The notes beneath the pieces were generated by a model, which was not told where the DNA came from, made no database searches, and was given only the letters and a program-made list of their open reading frames with translations. From the NCBI RefSeq assembly GCF_900582625.1, contig NZ_UTIQ01000327.1, positions 720,010-784,009 of the forward strand: 64,000 nucleotides of DNA. Reading direction: 5' to 3'. Positions within the stretch are counted from its first letter, which is position 1. Every line of letters starts with the position of its first letter. This DNA comes from Pseudomonas viridiflava (GTDB lineage Bacteria > Pseudomonadota > Gammaproteobacteria > Pseudomonadales > Pseudomonadaceae). Both the position numbers and the translations under genes were made by a program. Of this stretch, positions 8,360 through 17,255 are shown one piece after another.

Positions 8360-9043
8360 TCAGTAGGCGTTGAGGTCGATCAGCGCGAAGCTGGCCAGCG
8401 TCTGATGCCCGCGCAATTCGCCGCCTTCACGCGCCAGCCCGCAGGTTTGCAAACCGGCCGCCTGGGCGGCGTCCAGCTCTTCAACGATGTCTGAAAGAAA
8501 CAGCACTTCATGCGCTGGCACGCCAATGCTGGCGACGATGGTGCGGTACGACTGCGCCTCGCGCTTGGGGCCTGAGGTGGTGTCGAAGTAGCCGGAAAAC
8601 AGCGGCGATAAATCGCCCGCGACCGAACAGCCGAAAATCAACTGCTGCGCCTGAATCGAGCCGGATGAGTACACGTAAAGCGCGTAGCCCTCCTCCTTCC
8701 ATCGCTTCAAGGCTTCAACTGCATCGGGGTAAACGTGCCCTTTGAGCAGACCGGCCTTATAGCCTTCGGCCCAGACCATGCCTTGCAGCGCCTTGAGCGG
8801 CGTGGCCTTGCGGTCTTCGGCGATCCACTGCAAAAGAATGTCGATCACGCGGGCCACATCAGCCTGCGGCTCGCCGCTTTGCTCGCGCACGGCGTTGAGC
8901 TGCTCGGCCACCTGCGGTTGCTGGGTATTGAGCAAGACGAAGTCGGGCAGGTGCTCGGCGGCGAAGGGGAACAGCACATCAAAGACAAAACTCACCGCGC
9001 TGGTGGTGCCTTCGATGTCGGTGAGGATGGCTTTGATGGGCAT
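8360..9043 (-). CDS. mtnC: Acireductone synthase (enolase-phosphatase E1)
   Basis: 227 residues, HAD superfamily. In methionine salvage it enolises and dephosphorylates 2,3-diketo-5-methylthiopentyl-1-phosphate to acireductone, the substrate of MtnD. The nucleophile motif is LTDIEGTTS at residues 7-15 (D9 and E11), and the later HAD motifs YSSGS and FLSDIVEELDAA are present. The ATG at 9043 has AAGGACC upstream; an earlier in-frame start would add a run with no family match. It is the last gene of the aroC-MFS-mtnB-mtnD-mtnC run, 158 bases after mtnD across a palindromic repeat. Confidence 0.95.
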   Translation of the reverse strand: MPIKAILTDIEGTTSAVSFVFDVLFPFAAEHLPDFVLLNTQQPQVAEQLNAVREQSGEPQADVARVIDILLQWIAEDRKATPLKALQGMVWAEGYKAGLLKGHVYPDAVEALKRWKEEGYALYVYSSGSIQAQQLIFGCSVAGDLSPLFSGYFDTTSGPKREAQSYRTIVASIGVPAHEVLFLSDIVEELDAAQAAGLQTCGLAREGGELRGHQTLASFALIDLNAY

Positions 9044-9090
9044 GGGTGGTGGTCCTTTCGAATTCGAATCAAACATCTACAACAAAACAT

Positions 9091-9170
9091 CCGTCATCCT
9101 CGCGCACGCGGGGATCCAGAATGTATGTCATGGCGAAAATTCTGGATCCCCGCATTCGCGAGGATGACGG
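9091..9170. repeat. Inverted pair of dispersed palindromes between mtnD and mtnC
   Basis: ccgtcatcctcgcgcacgcg... (9091-9122) and its near-exact reverse complement (9139-9170) form a potential hairpin with 32-base arms and a 16-base loop. It splits the two salvage genes and could weaken read-through or stabilise the upstream message. Confidence 0.85.
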
Positions 9171-9201
9171 TGTAAGGGGTTTGGGATCAGGTGAAAGACA
9201 G

Positions 9202-9747
9202 TCAGTCTTCCAACCGCGGAAACCGGCTGGCGATATCTTCGCCGGTGAAGTTCGCCACCCACCCCTCAGGGTTGTTGAACAGGCGAATGGCGATGAAATG
9301 CGGGTGCTCGCCCATGTCGAACCAGTGCCGCGTGCCGGCTGGCACGGAGATGAGGTCGTTCTTTTCGCAAAGCACGGCGTACACGTAGTCATCAATGTGC
9401 AGGGTGAACAAACCGCGCCCTGCGACGAAAAAGCGCACTTCGTCTTCGGCGTGCTGGTGTTCGTCGAGGAACTTGGCGCGCAGCTCGGCTTTTTGCGGGT
9501 GGTCGGCGTTTAGGCTGATGACGTCGACGGTGACATAGCCGCGCTCGTTCATCAGCGCCTCGATTTGCGGTTTGTAAGCGGCGATCACTTCATCCTGGCT
9601 GGCGCCCGGTTTGATCGGCGCCACGGCTTGCCAGCGCTCGAAACGCACACCGACCGCCGCCAGGGTGCTGGCGATGTCTTCGAGGTGGTTGAGCACTTTA
9701 TTGGGGATGTCCGGCGTGGCGACGGAAAACACACTGAGGCTGCTCAT
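9202..9747 (-). CDS. mtnD: Acireductone dioxygenase (ARD)
   Basis: 181 residues, cupin fold. Oxidises acireductone to the 2-keto acid of methionine plus formate (Fe form); the Ni form instead yields methylthiopropionate, CO and formate. The metal ligands are all present: H97, H99 and E103 in EHQHAEDEVRF, and H141 in TRHWF. The ATG overlaps the mtnB stop (ATGA), so the two are translationally coupled. Confidence 0.96.
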   Translation of the reverse strand: MSSLSVFSVATPDIPNKVLNHLEDIASTLAAVGVRFERWQAVAPIKPGASQDEVIAAYKPQIEALMNERGYVTVDVISLNADHPQKAELRAKFLDEHQHAEDEVRFFVAGRGLFTLHIDDYVYAVLCEKNDLISVPAGTRHWFDMGEHPHFIAIRLFNNPEGWVANFTGEDIASRFPRLED

Positions 9748-10379
9748 GGCGCGGTTCTCTCTGTGGACGTGAGGCCAAGCGCGCGCATTTTCAGCTCGCA
9801 CTCGAACAGGAATTCAAACGCTTCGATCTGGCGCAACGCGTCGCTCATGCGCGCGCCCCAGGTGTACAGGCCGTGGCCGCGAATCAGGTAGCCCACGCAA
9901 TCGGGGTGCTGCTCGAGCCAGGGCTGAACCTTGGCGGCCAGGCGGGCGATGTCCTGATCATTGTCGAAAATCGGCACGCGCACTCGTGACTTGTGGGTGG
10001 CGATGCCGCTGAAGGCTTTTTGCAGTTCGTAGTCTTCGAACACCAGCTCGCTGGCCTCGGTGGCGCGTGATAGCACTGTGGCGTTAACCGAATGGGTGTG
10101 CAGCACCGCGCCAATATCGGCGCGCCATTGGTACAGCTGGGTGTGCAACCAGGTTTCGGCGGAGGGCTTTTTGCCTGGCTCCAGCGAGTTACCGTGCAGG
10201 TCGGTGGCAAGCACATCGTCTGGGCCTAGCTGGCCTTTGTGCTTGCCGGAAACGGTGAGCAGCGCCTCAGTGGCCGAGAGTCGCGCCGAGTAATTGCTGC
10301 TGGTGGCCGGCGACCAGCCGCGACCATAAAGAAAACGTCCTGCCGCGATAATCTCGTCGGCCAATTGTTGCCGGCTCAT
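9744..10379 (-). CDS. mtnB: Methylthioribulose-1-phosphate dehydratase
   Basis: 211 residues, class II aldolase/adducin fold. Dehydrates methylthioribulose-1-phosphate to the diketo compound used by MtnC. Zinc ligands are H94 and H96 in VLHTHSV and H169 in RGHGLYTWG. The start codon overlaps the upstream MFS stop codon in ATGA, and the stop overlaps the mtnD start in the same way. The first pathway steps (mtnP, mtnA) are not in this window. Confidence 0.95.
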   Translation of the reverse strand: MSRQQLADEIIAAGRFLYGRGWSPATSSNYSARLSATEALLTVSGKHKGQLGPDDVLATDLHGNSLEPGKKPSAETWLHTQLYQWRADIGAVLHTHSVNATVLSRATEASELVFEDYELQKAFSGIATHKSRVRVPIFDNDQDIARLAAKVQPWLEQHPDCVGYLIRGHGLYTWGARMSDALRQIEAFEFLFECELKMRALGLTSTERTAP

Positions 10380-11572
10380 GCCCGCTCCTCTTCCAATGCG
10401 GTGGGTGGCTGTGCGCCGTCGCGGGCGTTGTCGCTTGGCAGACGCAGCGCAATGATAACGGCCGCCGCTGTGGCCGCAACACTGGCGATGGCGAAGGTCC
10501 ACGCGGGCCCCAGGGTGTTCCAGCTATAACCCGAGTACAGCGCGCCGAGCGCCCCACCGATACCGGCGAGCGCGGCATACAACGCCTGGCCCTGGCCTTG
10601 CTGGTTGGGCCCGAAACTACGTTGCACGAAATGAATGGCAGCGGCGTGAAAGCTGCCAAAGGTGGCGGCGTGCATCACCTGGGCCAGCACCAGCACGGGC
10701 AGGTGCTCGGCGAAATTGCCCAGCAGCAGCCAGCGCAAGGCCGCCAATACAAAGCTGGCCGCCAACACCTGACGCAAGGTGAAGCGCTGAAGAATCCGCA
10801 CCATCACCAGAAACACCAGCACCTCAGCGACCACGCCCAGCGCCCACAGCTGGCCGATAAACCCACGGGCATAACCCAGGGCTTCCAGGTGCAGGGTGAG
10901 AAAGGTGTAATACGGCCCGTGGCTGAGTTGCATCAGGCCGATGCACAGGTAAAACGCGAGCACGCCCGGCTGACGCAGCTGCGCGAGGAAGCCGCCGAGC
11001 TTGAGGTGACTGTCGCGCGCGTAGGGTTGCGCGTTCGGCACCCAGTAACTGCTGATGACAATGCCGGCCATGATGGCGATCAGCGCCCAGGGATAAATGT
11101 CCAGGCTCAGCCATTCGAACAGCTTGCCCAGCGCCGCCACGCAAACGATAAAACCGATGCTGCCCCACAGCCGAACCTGGCTATAACGCGCCGCTTGCTC
11201 GCGCAAATGGGCCAGGGTGATGACTTCGAATTGCGGCAGCACGGCGTGCCAGAAGAAGGCGTGCAGCGCCATGATCAGCGCCAGCCAGGCGTAGCTTTTG
11301 CTGATGAAGATCAGGCTGAAACACAGCAAGGTGGCGGCGGCGCCGAAGCGCACGATGGCCAGGCGTTTGCCCGTTCGGTCGCCAATCCAGCCCCATAAGT
11401 TGGGCGCCACGCAGCGCATCAGCATGGGAATGGCCACCAGCTCGCCGATGCGCGCCGGGGAGAAACCCAAGTGGTGAAAGTACAGCGCCAGAAACGGCGC
11501 GGTGGCCCCAAGCAGGGCGAAGTAGCAGAAGTAGAAACTGGATAACCGCCAGTACGGCAGCGGGCTGACCAT
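10376..11572 (-). CDS. MFS transporter of the HcaT/PPP-like type
   Basis: 398 residues with about 12 hydrophobic helices; motif GWIGDRTGKR after helix 2 is the MFS A-motif. It most resembles the 3-phenylpropionate-transporter-like group (PA1682 by position). It lies between aroC (58-base gap) and mtnB (4-base overlap), so it is co-expressed with methionine salvage genes; a role in moving a sulfur compound is only an inference from context. The ATG at 11572 is the first that gives a family-like N-terminus (VSPLPYWRLSSFYF). Confidence 0.85.
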   Translation of the reverse strand: MVSPLPYWRLSSFYFCYFALLGATAPFLALYFHHLGFSPARIGELVAIPMLMRCVAPNLWGWIGDRTGKRLAIVRFGAAATLLCFSLIFISKSYAWLALIMALHAFFWHAVLPQFEVITLAHLREQAARYSQVRLWGSIGFIVCVAALGKLFEWLSLDIYPWALIAIMAGIVISSYWVPNAQPYARDSHLKLGGFLAQLRQPGVLAFYLCIGLMQLSHGPYYTFLTLHLEALGYARGFIGQLWALGVVAEVLVFLVMVRILQRFTLRQVLAASFVLAALRWLLLGNFAEHLPVLVLAQVMHAATFGSFHAAAIHFVQRSFGPNQQGQGQALYAALAGIGGALGALYSGYSWNTLGPAWTFAIASVAATAAAVIIALRLPSDNARDGAQPPTALEEERA

Positions 11573-11630
11573 CACGCCTAACCCGCCACGCCCAGTGCGC
11601 CCATCGCGGGCGCCAGGGCAACAGGCGAAA

Positions 11631-12722
11631 TCACAGCTGGCCCAGCACCGGGGTGCTGACGTGTACGTCGGCATTCTGCCCACGGTTACGCAGCAGGTGG
11701 TCAAGCAACACGATGGCCATCATCGCTTCGGCAATCGGCGTCGCGCGAATGCCCACGCACGGGTCGTGACGGCCTTTGGTGATGACATCTTGCGGCTGGC
11801 CGGCGACGTCCACCGAGCGGCCCGGCGTGGTGATGCTGGAGGTGGGTTTCAACGCCAGGTGCGCCACGATGGGCTGGCCCGACGAGATGCCGCCAAGAAT
11901 GCCGCCGGCGTTATTGCTGAGGAAACCTTCTGGCGTCAGCTCGTCGCGGTGCTCGGTGCCGCGCTGGGCAACACAGGCGAAACCGGCGCCGATTTCCACG
12001 CCTTTCACCGCGTTGATACTCATCAGCGCGTGGGCCAGGTCGGCGTCCAGACGGTCGAAAATCGGCTCGCCCAGGCCAGGCATCACGCCATCGGCAACCA
12101 CGGTGATTTTCGCACCGACCGAATCCTGATCACGGCGCAGCTGGTCCATATAGGCTTCCAGCTCTGGCACTTTGCTGGGGTCGGGGCAGAAGAAGGCGTT
12201 GTCTTCGACGCTGTCCCACGTTTGGAACGGAATCTCGATGGGGCCGAGTTGGCTCATGTAACCGCGCACCTGAATGCCAAAACCGGCCAGCACTTTCTTG
12301 GCGATGGCACCGGCCGCCACGCGCATGGCGGTTTCGCGCGCCGAGCTGCGGCCGCCGCCACGGTAATCGCGCACGCCGTATTTGTGGTGGTAGGTGTAGT
12401 CGGCGTGAGCTGGACGGAACAGGTCTTTGATCGCCGAGTAGTCTTTGGACTTCTGGTCGGTGTTGCGGATCAACAGGCCAATCGGCGTGCCAGTGGTTTT
12501 GCCCTCGAAGACGCCGGAGACGATTTCAACTTCGTCGGCTTCCTGGCGCTGCGTCGTGTGGCGGCTGGTGCCAGGCTTGCGGCGGTCCAGGTCGATCTGC
12601 AGGTCTGCTTCGCTAAGCACCAGGCCGGGCGGGCAGCCGTCAACGATGGCCACCAGGGCCGGGCCATGGCTTTCGCCAGCGGTGGTGACAGTGAACAGCT
12701 TGCCGTAGGTGTTGCCGGACAT
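11631..12722 (-). CDS. aroC: Chorismate synthase
   Basis: 363 residues, the normal length. Converts EPSP to chorismate using reduced FMN, the last step of the common aromatic pathway. Signatures seen: GESHGPALVAIVDGCPPG (16-33), RRGGGRSSARE-type segment (DYRGGGRSSARETAMR) and the C-terminal GRHDPCVGIRATPIAEAM. It is the first gene of the five-gene minus-strand run and has a -10-like TATACT about 42 bases before its start. Confidence 0.97.
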   Translation of the reverse strand: MSGNTYGKLFTVTTAGESHGPALVAIVDGCPPGLVLSEADLQIDLDRRKPGTSRHTTQRQEADEVEIVSGVFEGKTTGTPIGLLIRNTDQKSKDYSAIKDLFRPAHADYTYHHKYGVRDYRGGGRSSARETAMRVAAGAIAKKVLAGFGIQVRGYMSQLGPIEIPFQTWDSVEDNAFFCPDPSKVPELEAYMDQLRRDQDSVGAKITVVADGVMPGLGEPIFDRLDADLAHALMSINAVKGVEIGAGFACVAQRGTEHRDELTPEGFLSNNAGGILGGISSGQPIVAHLALKPTSSITTPGRSVDVAGQPQDVITKGRHDPCVGIRATPIAEAMMAIVLLDHLLRNRGQNADVHVSTPVLGQL

Positions 12723-12763
12723 GCAGGGGCGCTCCGCGAAATCAGCCAAAATAAGCGCCGAGG

Positions 12764-12769
12764 AGTATA
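12764..12769 (-). promoter_or_regulatory. Probable -10 hexamer for aroC
   Basis: On the minus strand GGGTATACTCC contains TATACT, 42-47 bases before the aroC ATG. No good -35 hexamer is seen at the usual distance; the plus-strand hydrolase gene starts 84 bases to the right. Confidence 0.4.
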
Positions 12770-12852
12770 CCCGCGCCACGGGACCAGTTCATCCTCGAAC
12801 CTTATTCCATCTGCTGCGTCCAAACGGCTACCTCCCGCTATGTAGCCTTCCT

Positions 12853-13809
12853 ATGCCGCGCGCGTTTGCCTTGCTGCTGTTACTGCTGTTGCCTGCCGTG
12901 AGCCCGGCGCAATCGTTCACCGTACTGCAACGGCCGCTGACCCTGACCACAGCCGAAGGCCAATTGCACGGCACCTTGCTGCTGCCCAAAACCGACGTGC
13001 CGGTGCCCGTTGTGCTGCTGATTGCCGGCTCCGGGCCCACCGACCGTAACGGCAATAACCCCGAAGGCGGCAATAACGACAGCCTTAAACTGCTGGCGCA
13101 GAACCTGGCGCAGAACGGCATCGCCAGCGTGCGCTACGACAAACGCGGCATTGCCACCAGCCGCCCCGCCACGCCGGATGAGCGCGACCTGAGCGTCGAC
13201 AAATATGTGCAAGACGCGGTGGGCTGGAGCAGCACGCTTCGCCAAGACAAACGGTTTTCTACCCTGACGCTGATCGGCCATAGCGAAGGCGCGCTGATCG
13301 CCAGCCTTGCCGCCCCTAAGGCCGGCGCCAATGCCGTGGTGTCGATTGCCGGCACCGGGCGGCCCATTGACCAAGTGATCAAAGAACAACTGCGCGAACG
13401 CCAGCCCGCCGCCTTGCTGCCGCAAAGCCTGTGGACCATCGACCAACTCAAAGCCGGCCAACCGGTGCCCCACGTGCCGGAGGCATTGCAGGTGCTGTTT
13501 CGTCCCAGCGTGCAGCCGTACCTGATTTCACTGTTCCAGCAAGACCCGGCCGGCGCCTTCGCGCGGCTGACCATGCCGGCGCTGATCGTGCAGGGCAGCC
13601 ACGACATGCAGGTTGAAGTGAAGGATGCCGACGCCTTGAAGGCGGCCAAGCCGGACGCGCAGCTGGTGGTGATCGCGGGCATGAACCATGTGCTGCGCAT
13701 CGTCGCCAACGAGCCGAAGGCGCAATTGGCGTCCTACAACAACCCAAAGCTGCCGCTGGCCCGCGAGCTGACAAGCCGCTTGGTCGACTTCGTGCTCGCC
13801 GTTCACTAG
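12853..13809 (+). CDS. Exported alpha/beta hydrolase
   Basis: 318 residues with a cleavable signal peptide (MPRAFALLLLLLLPAVSPAQ). The oxyanion segment LIAGSGPTDRNGNN (56-69), nucleophile elbow GHSEG (142-146, S144) and C-terminal acid/His segments QGSHDMQV and AGMNHVL give a complete catalytic triad. It belongs to the group of periplasmic esterase-like hydrolases near PA1680/PA1679; the substrate is unknown. It diverges from aroC. Confidence 0.85.
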   Translation: MPRAFALLLLLLLPAVSPAQSFTVLQRPLTLTTAEGQLHGTLLLPKTDVPVPVVLLIAGSGPTDRNGNNPEGGNNDSLKLLAQNLAQNGIASVRYDKRGIATSRPATPDERDLSVDKYVQDAVGWSSTLRQDKRFSTLTLIGHSEGALIASLAAPKAGANAVVSIAGTGRPIDQVIKEQLRERQPAALLPQSLWTIDQLKAGQPVPHVPEALQVLFRPSVQPYLISLFQQDPAGAFARLTMPALIVQGSHDMQVEVKDADALKAAKPDAQLVVIAGMNHVLRIVANEPKAQLASYNNPKLPLARELTSRLVDFVLAVH

Positions 13810-13906
13810 TAGCACTGCGCCAGCCTCAAGCGGCGCACGCCATAGCCGATAGAAACCCAGACGAGTACGCTTCTGCGTACCGCAACCACGGCTTTGGACC
13901 ACGCGC

Positions 13907-14725
13907 ATGGCAGACACCGACATCGAACAACCCGCGCCGCTTTCCGAGGAAACGCCCTCCGAAGAAACCGCCGTCAGCGAAGTCAATGCGGCGCTTCCGC
14001 ACCCGTGGAACGCCCTGCCCGACGACCAGCTGCGCCTGCTGCGCTTGGCGCCCCTGCCCGCCGACCGTTACACCGGCACCCGCCCCTTGCGCTTTGTGCA
14101 GCTGGGGCGCCTGGCCCGCCACAGTCCCGACCTGAGCTTTTTGCGCCTGACCATCAGCCTGCCCGGCATCATGACCCGCAAGGGCGACAACGTGCTGGAA
14201 GTGTGGATTGACCACCGGCTTAAAGAAGTGCGCTTCGGCCCGGACAAAGGCATGCGCCTGGAGCCGATCAACCGAGGCCTTGGCCGTTTCCTGCTGGCCC
14301 AAGGCATCGCCTGGGCCCAACAGCGGTGCGCGCACTACACCGTGGAAGGCGGTGCGCTGGGGATAAAAGACGTGCTCAGCGAAGATGCCCGTTTACGCCG
14401 CGACCATTTCCTCAAAGCCCAGGGCTTCGACATCGACTACGCCGATGCCCAGCAAGCCAAAGCCACCTACTCCGCGCCGCGCGTGAGCTCACTGCGTGGC
14501 GACTGGAACAAGGAAAAGGTGCAAAGCATCGAACTGATGGACGCCGCCGCGATGCTCGAACACGCCGACCACAGCCTGCGCGAGCAGGACGTCAAACTGC
14601 TGAAACAACAGCAGCGCATCGACAGCCTGCGCCGCGAAGAAGGCACCCAGCGGTTCACCATTGCGTGTCTGGTGGCGTTTTGTGTGTTTCAGGCGGGGTT
14701 GTTCATTTGGATGGCGTCTCGGTAA
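13907..14725 (+). CDS. Conserved Pseudomonas protein with C-terminal membrane anchor, unknown function
   Basis: 272 residues. An acidic N-terminus (Glu/Thr/Ser-rich, 1-30) leads into a soluble domain of unknown fold (about 35-200), a heptad-rich segment (SLREQDVKLLKQQQRIDSLRR, about 222-245) that looks like a coiled coil, and one terminal transmembrane helix (FTIACLVAFCVFQAGLFIW). This predicts a tail-anchored inner-membrane protein facing the cytoplasm. No catalytic motif is recognised. The tail sequence IDHRLKEVRFGPDKGMRLEPINRG looks well conserved in character. Confidence 0.75.
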   Translation: MADTDIEQPAPLSEETPSEETAVSEVNAALPHPWNALPDDQLRLLRLAPLPADRYTGTRPLRFVQLGRLARHSPDLSFLRLTISLPGIMTRKGDNVLEVWIDHRLKEVRFGPDKGMRLEPINRGLGRFLLAQGIAWAQQRCAHYTVEGGALGIKDVLSEDARLRRDHFLKAQGFDIDYADAQQAKATYSAPRVSSLRGDWNKEKVQSIELMDAAAMLEHADHSLREQDVKLLKQQQRIDSLRREEGTQRFTIACLVAFCVFQAGLFIWMASR

Positions 14726-14760
14726 CAAACTCAACGGCCAAAACAAACTCAACGGCTCTG

Positions 14761-15040
14761 CTCCCCTCGCCCGCATGCGGGAGAGGGGCTGGGGGTGAGG
14801 GCAGCGGCGGACCCGGTCTCAGCTAAAAGCCCCTCTCCCGCCCTTCGGGCACCCTCTCCCGCAAGCGGGAGAGGGGAAATGTTCAGAACCGCGTGGGGCT
14901 TAAACGATGTTGCGATAGAGCTCCCCTCGCCCGCTTGCGGGAGAGGGGCTGGGGGTGAGGGCCGCGGCGCGCTCGGTCTCAGACAAAAGCCCCTCTCCCG
15001 CCCTTCGGGCACCCTCTCCCGCAAGCGGGAGAGGGGAAAT
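14761..15040. repeat. Two direct copies of a 120-base palindrome-rich repeat
   Basis: Units 14761-14880 and 14921-15040 are identical except for about 7 positions (94%), separated by 40 bases of unrelated sequence. Each unit contains inverted segments of the form ctcccctcgcccgc/gcgggagagggg at both ends. The stretch fills the 339-base space between convergent genes (13907 CDS and prmB); apart from it I see nothing in that space. A diverged relative lies at 30722-30842. Confidence 0.9.
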
Positions 15041-15064
15041 CGCGCAAGGCGTTAGAGGCGGACT

Positions 15065-15979
15065 TCAAACCCGCTCTGCAAACAACCCCTGATGCCGCCG
15101 GCACTGCTCAGCCGTCAGCAAAAACACGCCATGCCCACCGTTGGTGAACTCGGCCCAGGTGAAGTCCACTTCCGGGTACAGCGCTTCCACGTGCACCTGG
15201 CTGTTGCCGACTTCCACGACCAGTAAACCCTGCTCGGTCAAATGGTCAGCCGCTTCGGCGAGCATGCGGCGCACCAGGTCCAGGCCGTCGTCGCCGCAGG
15301 CCAGGCCAAGCTCCGGTTCGTGATGGTATTCGGCGGGCATGTCGGCGAAGTCTTCGGCATCGACATAGGGCGGGTTGGAAACGATCAGGTCAAAACGCTG
15401 CGCCGGCAAACCGGCAAAGCCGTCGCCTTGCACGGTGAAAACACGCTCATCTAGGCCATGACGCTCAATGTTCTGGTTCGCCACTTCCAGCGCCTCGAAC
15501 GACAGATCCGCCAACACCACTTCAGCTCCGGTGAATTCATACGCGCAGGCAATGCCGATGCAGCCCGAGCCGGTGCACAGGTCGAGAATGCGTGCCGGCG
15601 TGGCGGCCAGCCAGGGGTTGAAGCGCTGTTGAATCAGCTCGGCAATCGGCGAGCGCGGAATCAGCACGCGTTCATCCACTACAAATGGCAGGCCACAGAA
15701 CCAGGCTTCGCCCAGCAGGTAAGCAGTGGGAACGCGCTCTTCGATGCGTTGTTTGAGCAGGGTATGCAGGTAGTCGCGCTCGTCGTCTTCGAGGCGGCAG
15801 TCGAGGTAGGCGTCGGCCACTTCCCACGGCAGGTGCACGGCGCCGAGCACCAGCTGCCGCGCGTCGTCCCAGGCGTTGTCGGTGCCATGGCCGAAGAACA
15901 GTTCTTCGGCATGAAAGCGGCTGACAGCCCAGCGAATGTGGTCACGCAGGGTACGCAAACGGGAGGTCGAAACGGTCAC
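15065..15979 (-). CDS. prmB: Ribosomal protein L3 N5-glutamine methyltransferase
   Basis: 304 residues. Methylates a glutamine of ribosomal protein L3. SAM-binding motif DLCTGSGCIG at 133-142 and the NPPY catalytic motif at 202-205 identify the HemK/PrmB group; position next to the aroC and Smr genes and the N-terminal domain (LRDHIRWAVSRFHAEELFFGHG) point to PrmB rather than PrmC. It starts at GTG with GGAG upstream. Confidence 0.94.
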   Translation of the reverse strand: MTVSTSRLRTLRDHIRWAVSRFHAEELFFGHGTDNAWDDARQLVLGAVHLPWEVADAYLDCRLEDDERDYLHTLLKQRIEERVPTAYLLGEAWFCGLPFVVDERVLIPRSPIAELIQQRFNPWLAATPARILDLCTGSGCIGIACAYEFTGAEVVLADLSFEALEVANQNIERHGLDERVFTVQGDGFAGLPAQRFDLIVSNPPYVDAEDFADMPAEYHHEPELGLACGDDGLDLVRRMLAEAADHLTEQGLLVVEVGNSQVHVEALYPEVDFTWAEFTNGGHGVFLLTAEQCRRHQGLFAERV

Positions 15980-16161
15980 AGCGGCATCTCCAAAGTCGAG
16001 GCCGGCAGTTTAGCCGAAGGCGCTGGCGGCTCGGTCGCTTTCTTGCCGTCGGCGCACGCGGCGCAAAATCGGCCCATAGCACAGACGTACAAGTAAATGG
16101 TTCACACGCACCGCCTGTGGGGTGACAATGACGCCCATTCGCGTCTGTCAGGAGCCACGAC

Positions 16162-16755
16162 ATGTCCCAACCGCAAACCTTACTCCAGCTCACCGGCCGC
16201 AGTTATCCGCCGGCCAGTTTGAGTAATGCCTGCCTGCTGATTATCGATGCGCAAGAGGAATACCGCAGCGGCGCCATGCCCCTGCCCGGCCTGGACGCCG
16301 CCATTGCGGAGATCGCCAGCCTGCTCGAAACCGCCCGCGCCAATGGCACGCCGATCGTTCATGTAAAGCACCTGGGGGTTCCCGGCGGCTTTCTCGATCC
16401 GCAAGGCCCACGCGGAAGATTCATGCCCGAACTGGCGCCGCTTCCGAATGAAACCGTGGTGGAAAAACGCCTGCCAAATGCCTTTTCGGGCACTGACCTG
16501 CACGGTCGCCTGGAAGCCATTGGCCGTCTGGATCTGATTATTTGCGGCTTCATGACCCATTCCAGCATCAGCACCACTGTGCGCGCCTGCAAAGATTACG
16601 GTTACCGCTGCACCCTGGTCGACAGCGCCTGTGCCACGCGCGACCTGCCGTACGGCGAAGGCGTGATCAGTGCCGCCGAGGTGCACCGCACTGAAATGGC
16701 CATTCTGGCGGACAACTTCGCCGCGCTGGTCAGCCACGCCAAGGCTTTAATCTAA
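16162..16755 (+). CDS. Isochorismatase-fold hydrolase lacking the usual cysteine
   Basis: 197 residues, cysteine-hydrolase/isochorismatase superfamily. The catalytic Asp (LLIIDAQEEY) and Lys (VVEKRLPNAF) are present, but at the nucleophile position, usually MTHxCVxTTVRA, the sequence is MTHSSISTTVRA, with Ser in place of Cys. True isochorismatases also lack the cysteine, so it may carry out a nucleophile-free hydrolysis. AGGAG precedes the ATG. Resembles PA1677 by position. Substrate unknown. Confidence 0.85.
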   Translation: MSQPQTLLQLTGRSYPPASLSNACLLIIDAQEEYRSGAMPLPGLDAAIAEIASLLETARANGTPIVHVKHLGVPGGFLDPQGPRGRFMPELAPLPNETVVEKRLPNAFSGTDLHGRLEAIGRLDLIICGFMTHSSISTTVRACKDYGYRCTLVDSACATRDLPYGEGVISAAEVHRTEMAILADNFAALVSHAKALI

Positions 16756-16863
16756 GCCTGTTTCCCACGCCAAACCGGGCGCCCGCCGACTTCCGACGGC
16801 CCGGTGAGTGAACCTCGACCCCGTGCACCGGTCATACCGCCGACACCCTGAAAGGAAAGCGGA

Positions 16864-17184
16864 ATGAAATTGTCTGATGGTTTCGATGCCCGACGCCTTC
16901 GCCCACGCGGCCCCGGAAGCTGGCGCTGGCGTTTCGCGGCCGCCCTTTCGGCGCTGTTCGCCGTACTCGGAATTTTGCTGGCCATGGCCGGCGCCGCCAC
17001 GCTGCTCGGTCGGCCACCGGCCTTGGGCGGTTTGAACGACACCCCGGGCAGCGCCACCGTGATTCTGGTCTTTGGCTTGGTGTTGCTCTGGCTCGGCATT
17101 GCCGCCTGGCGCCGCTGCCGCCGCCGTCTTCGTCGCCCAAGCGATCTGGCATTGGCTCCGCACCTGATGAAAAAACACGACTGA
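16864..17184 (+). CDS. Small membrane protein of unknown function
   Basis: 106 residues. A basic N-terminus (KLSDGFDARRLRPRG) is followed by two hydrophobic helices (about 22-45 and 60-81) and an Arg-rich C-terminal tail (RRCRRRLRRPSDL). AAAGGAAAG precedes the ATG. Likely inner membrane with both ends in the cytoplasm. No family recognised; it lies between the hydrolase and Smr genes on the same strand. Confidence 0.7.
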   Translation: MKLSDGFDARRLRPRGPGSWRWRFAAALSALFAVLGILLAMAGAATLLGRPPALGGLNDTPGSATVILVFGLVLLWLGIAAWRRCRRRLRRPSDLALAPHLMKKHD

Positions 17185-17255
17185 TTCGCCGGGGGGGTTG
17201 TTCGCCCCAAGTGGCGAACGGATGGGTAAACTAGGCCCATTCGCGGAGACCTCCC

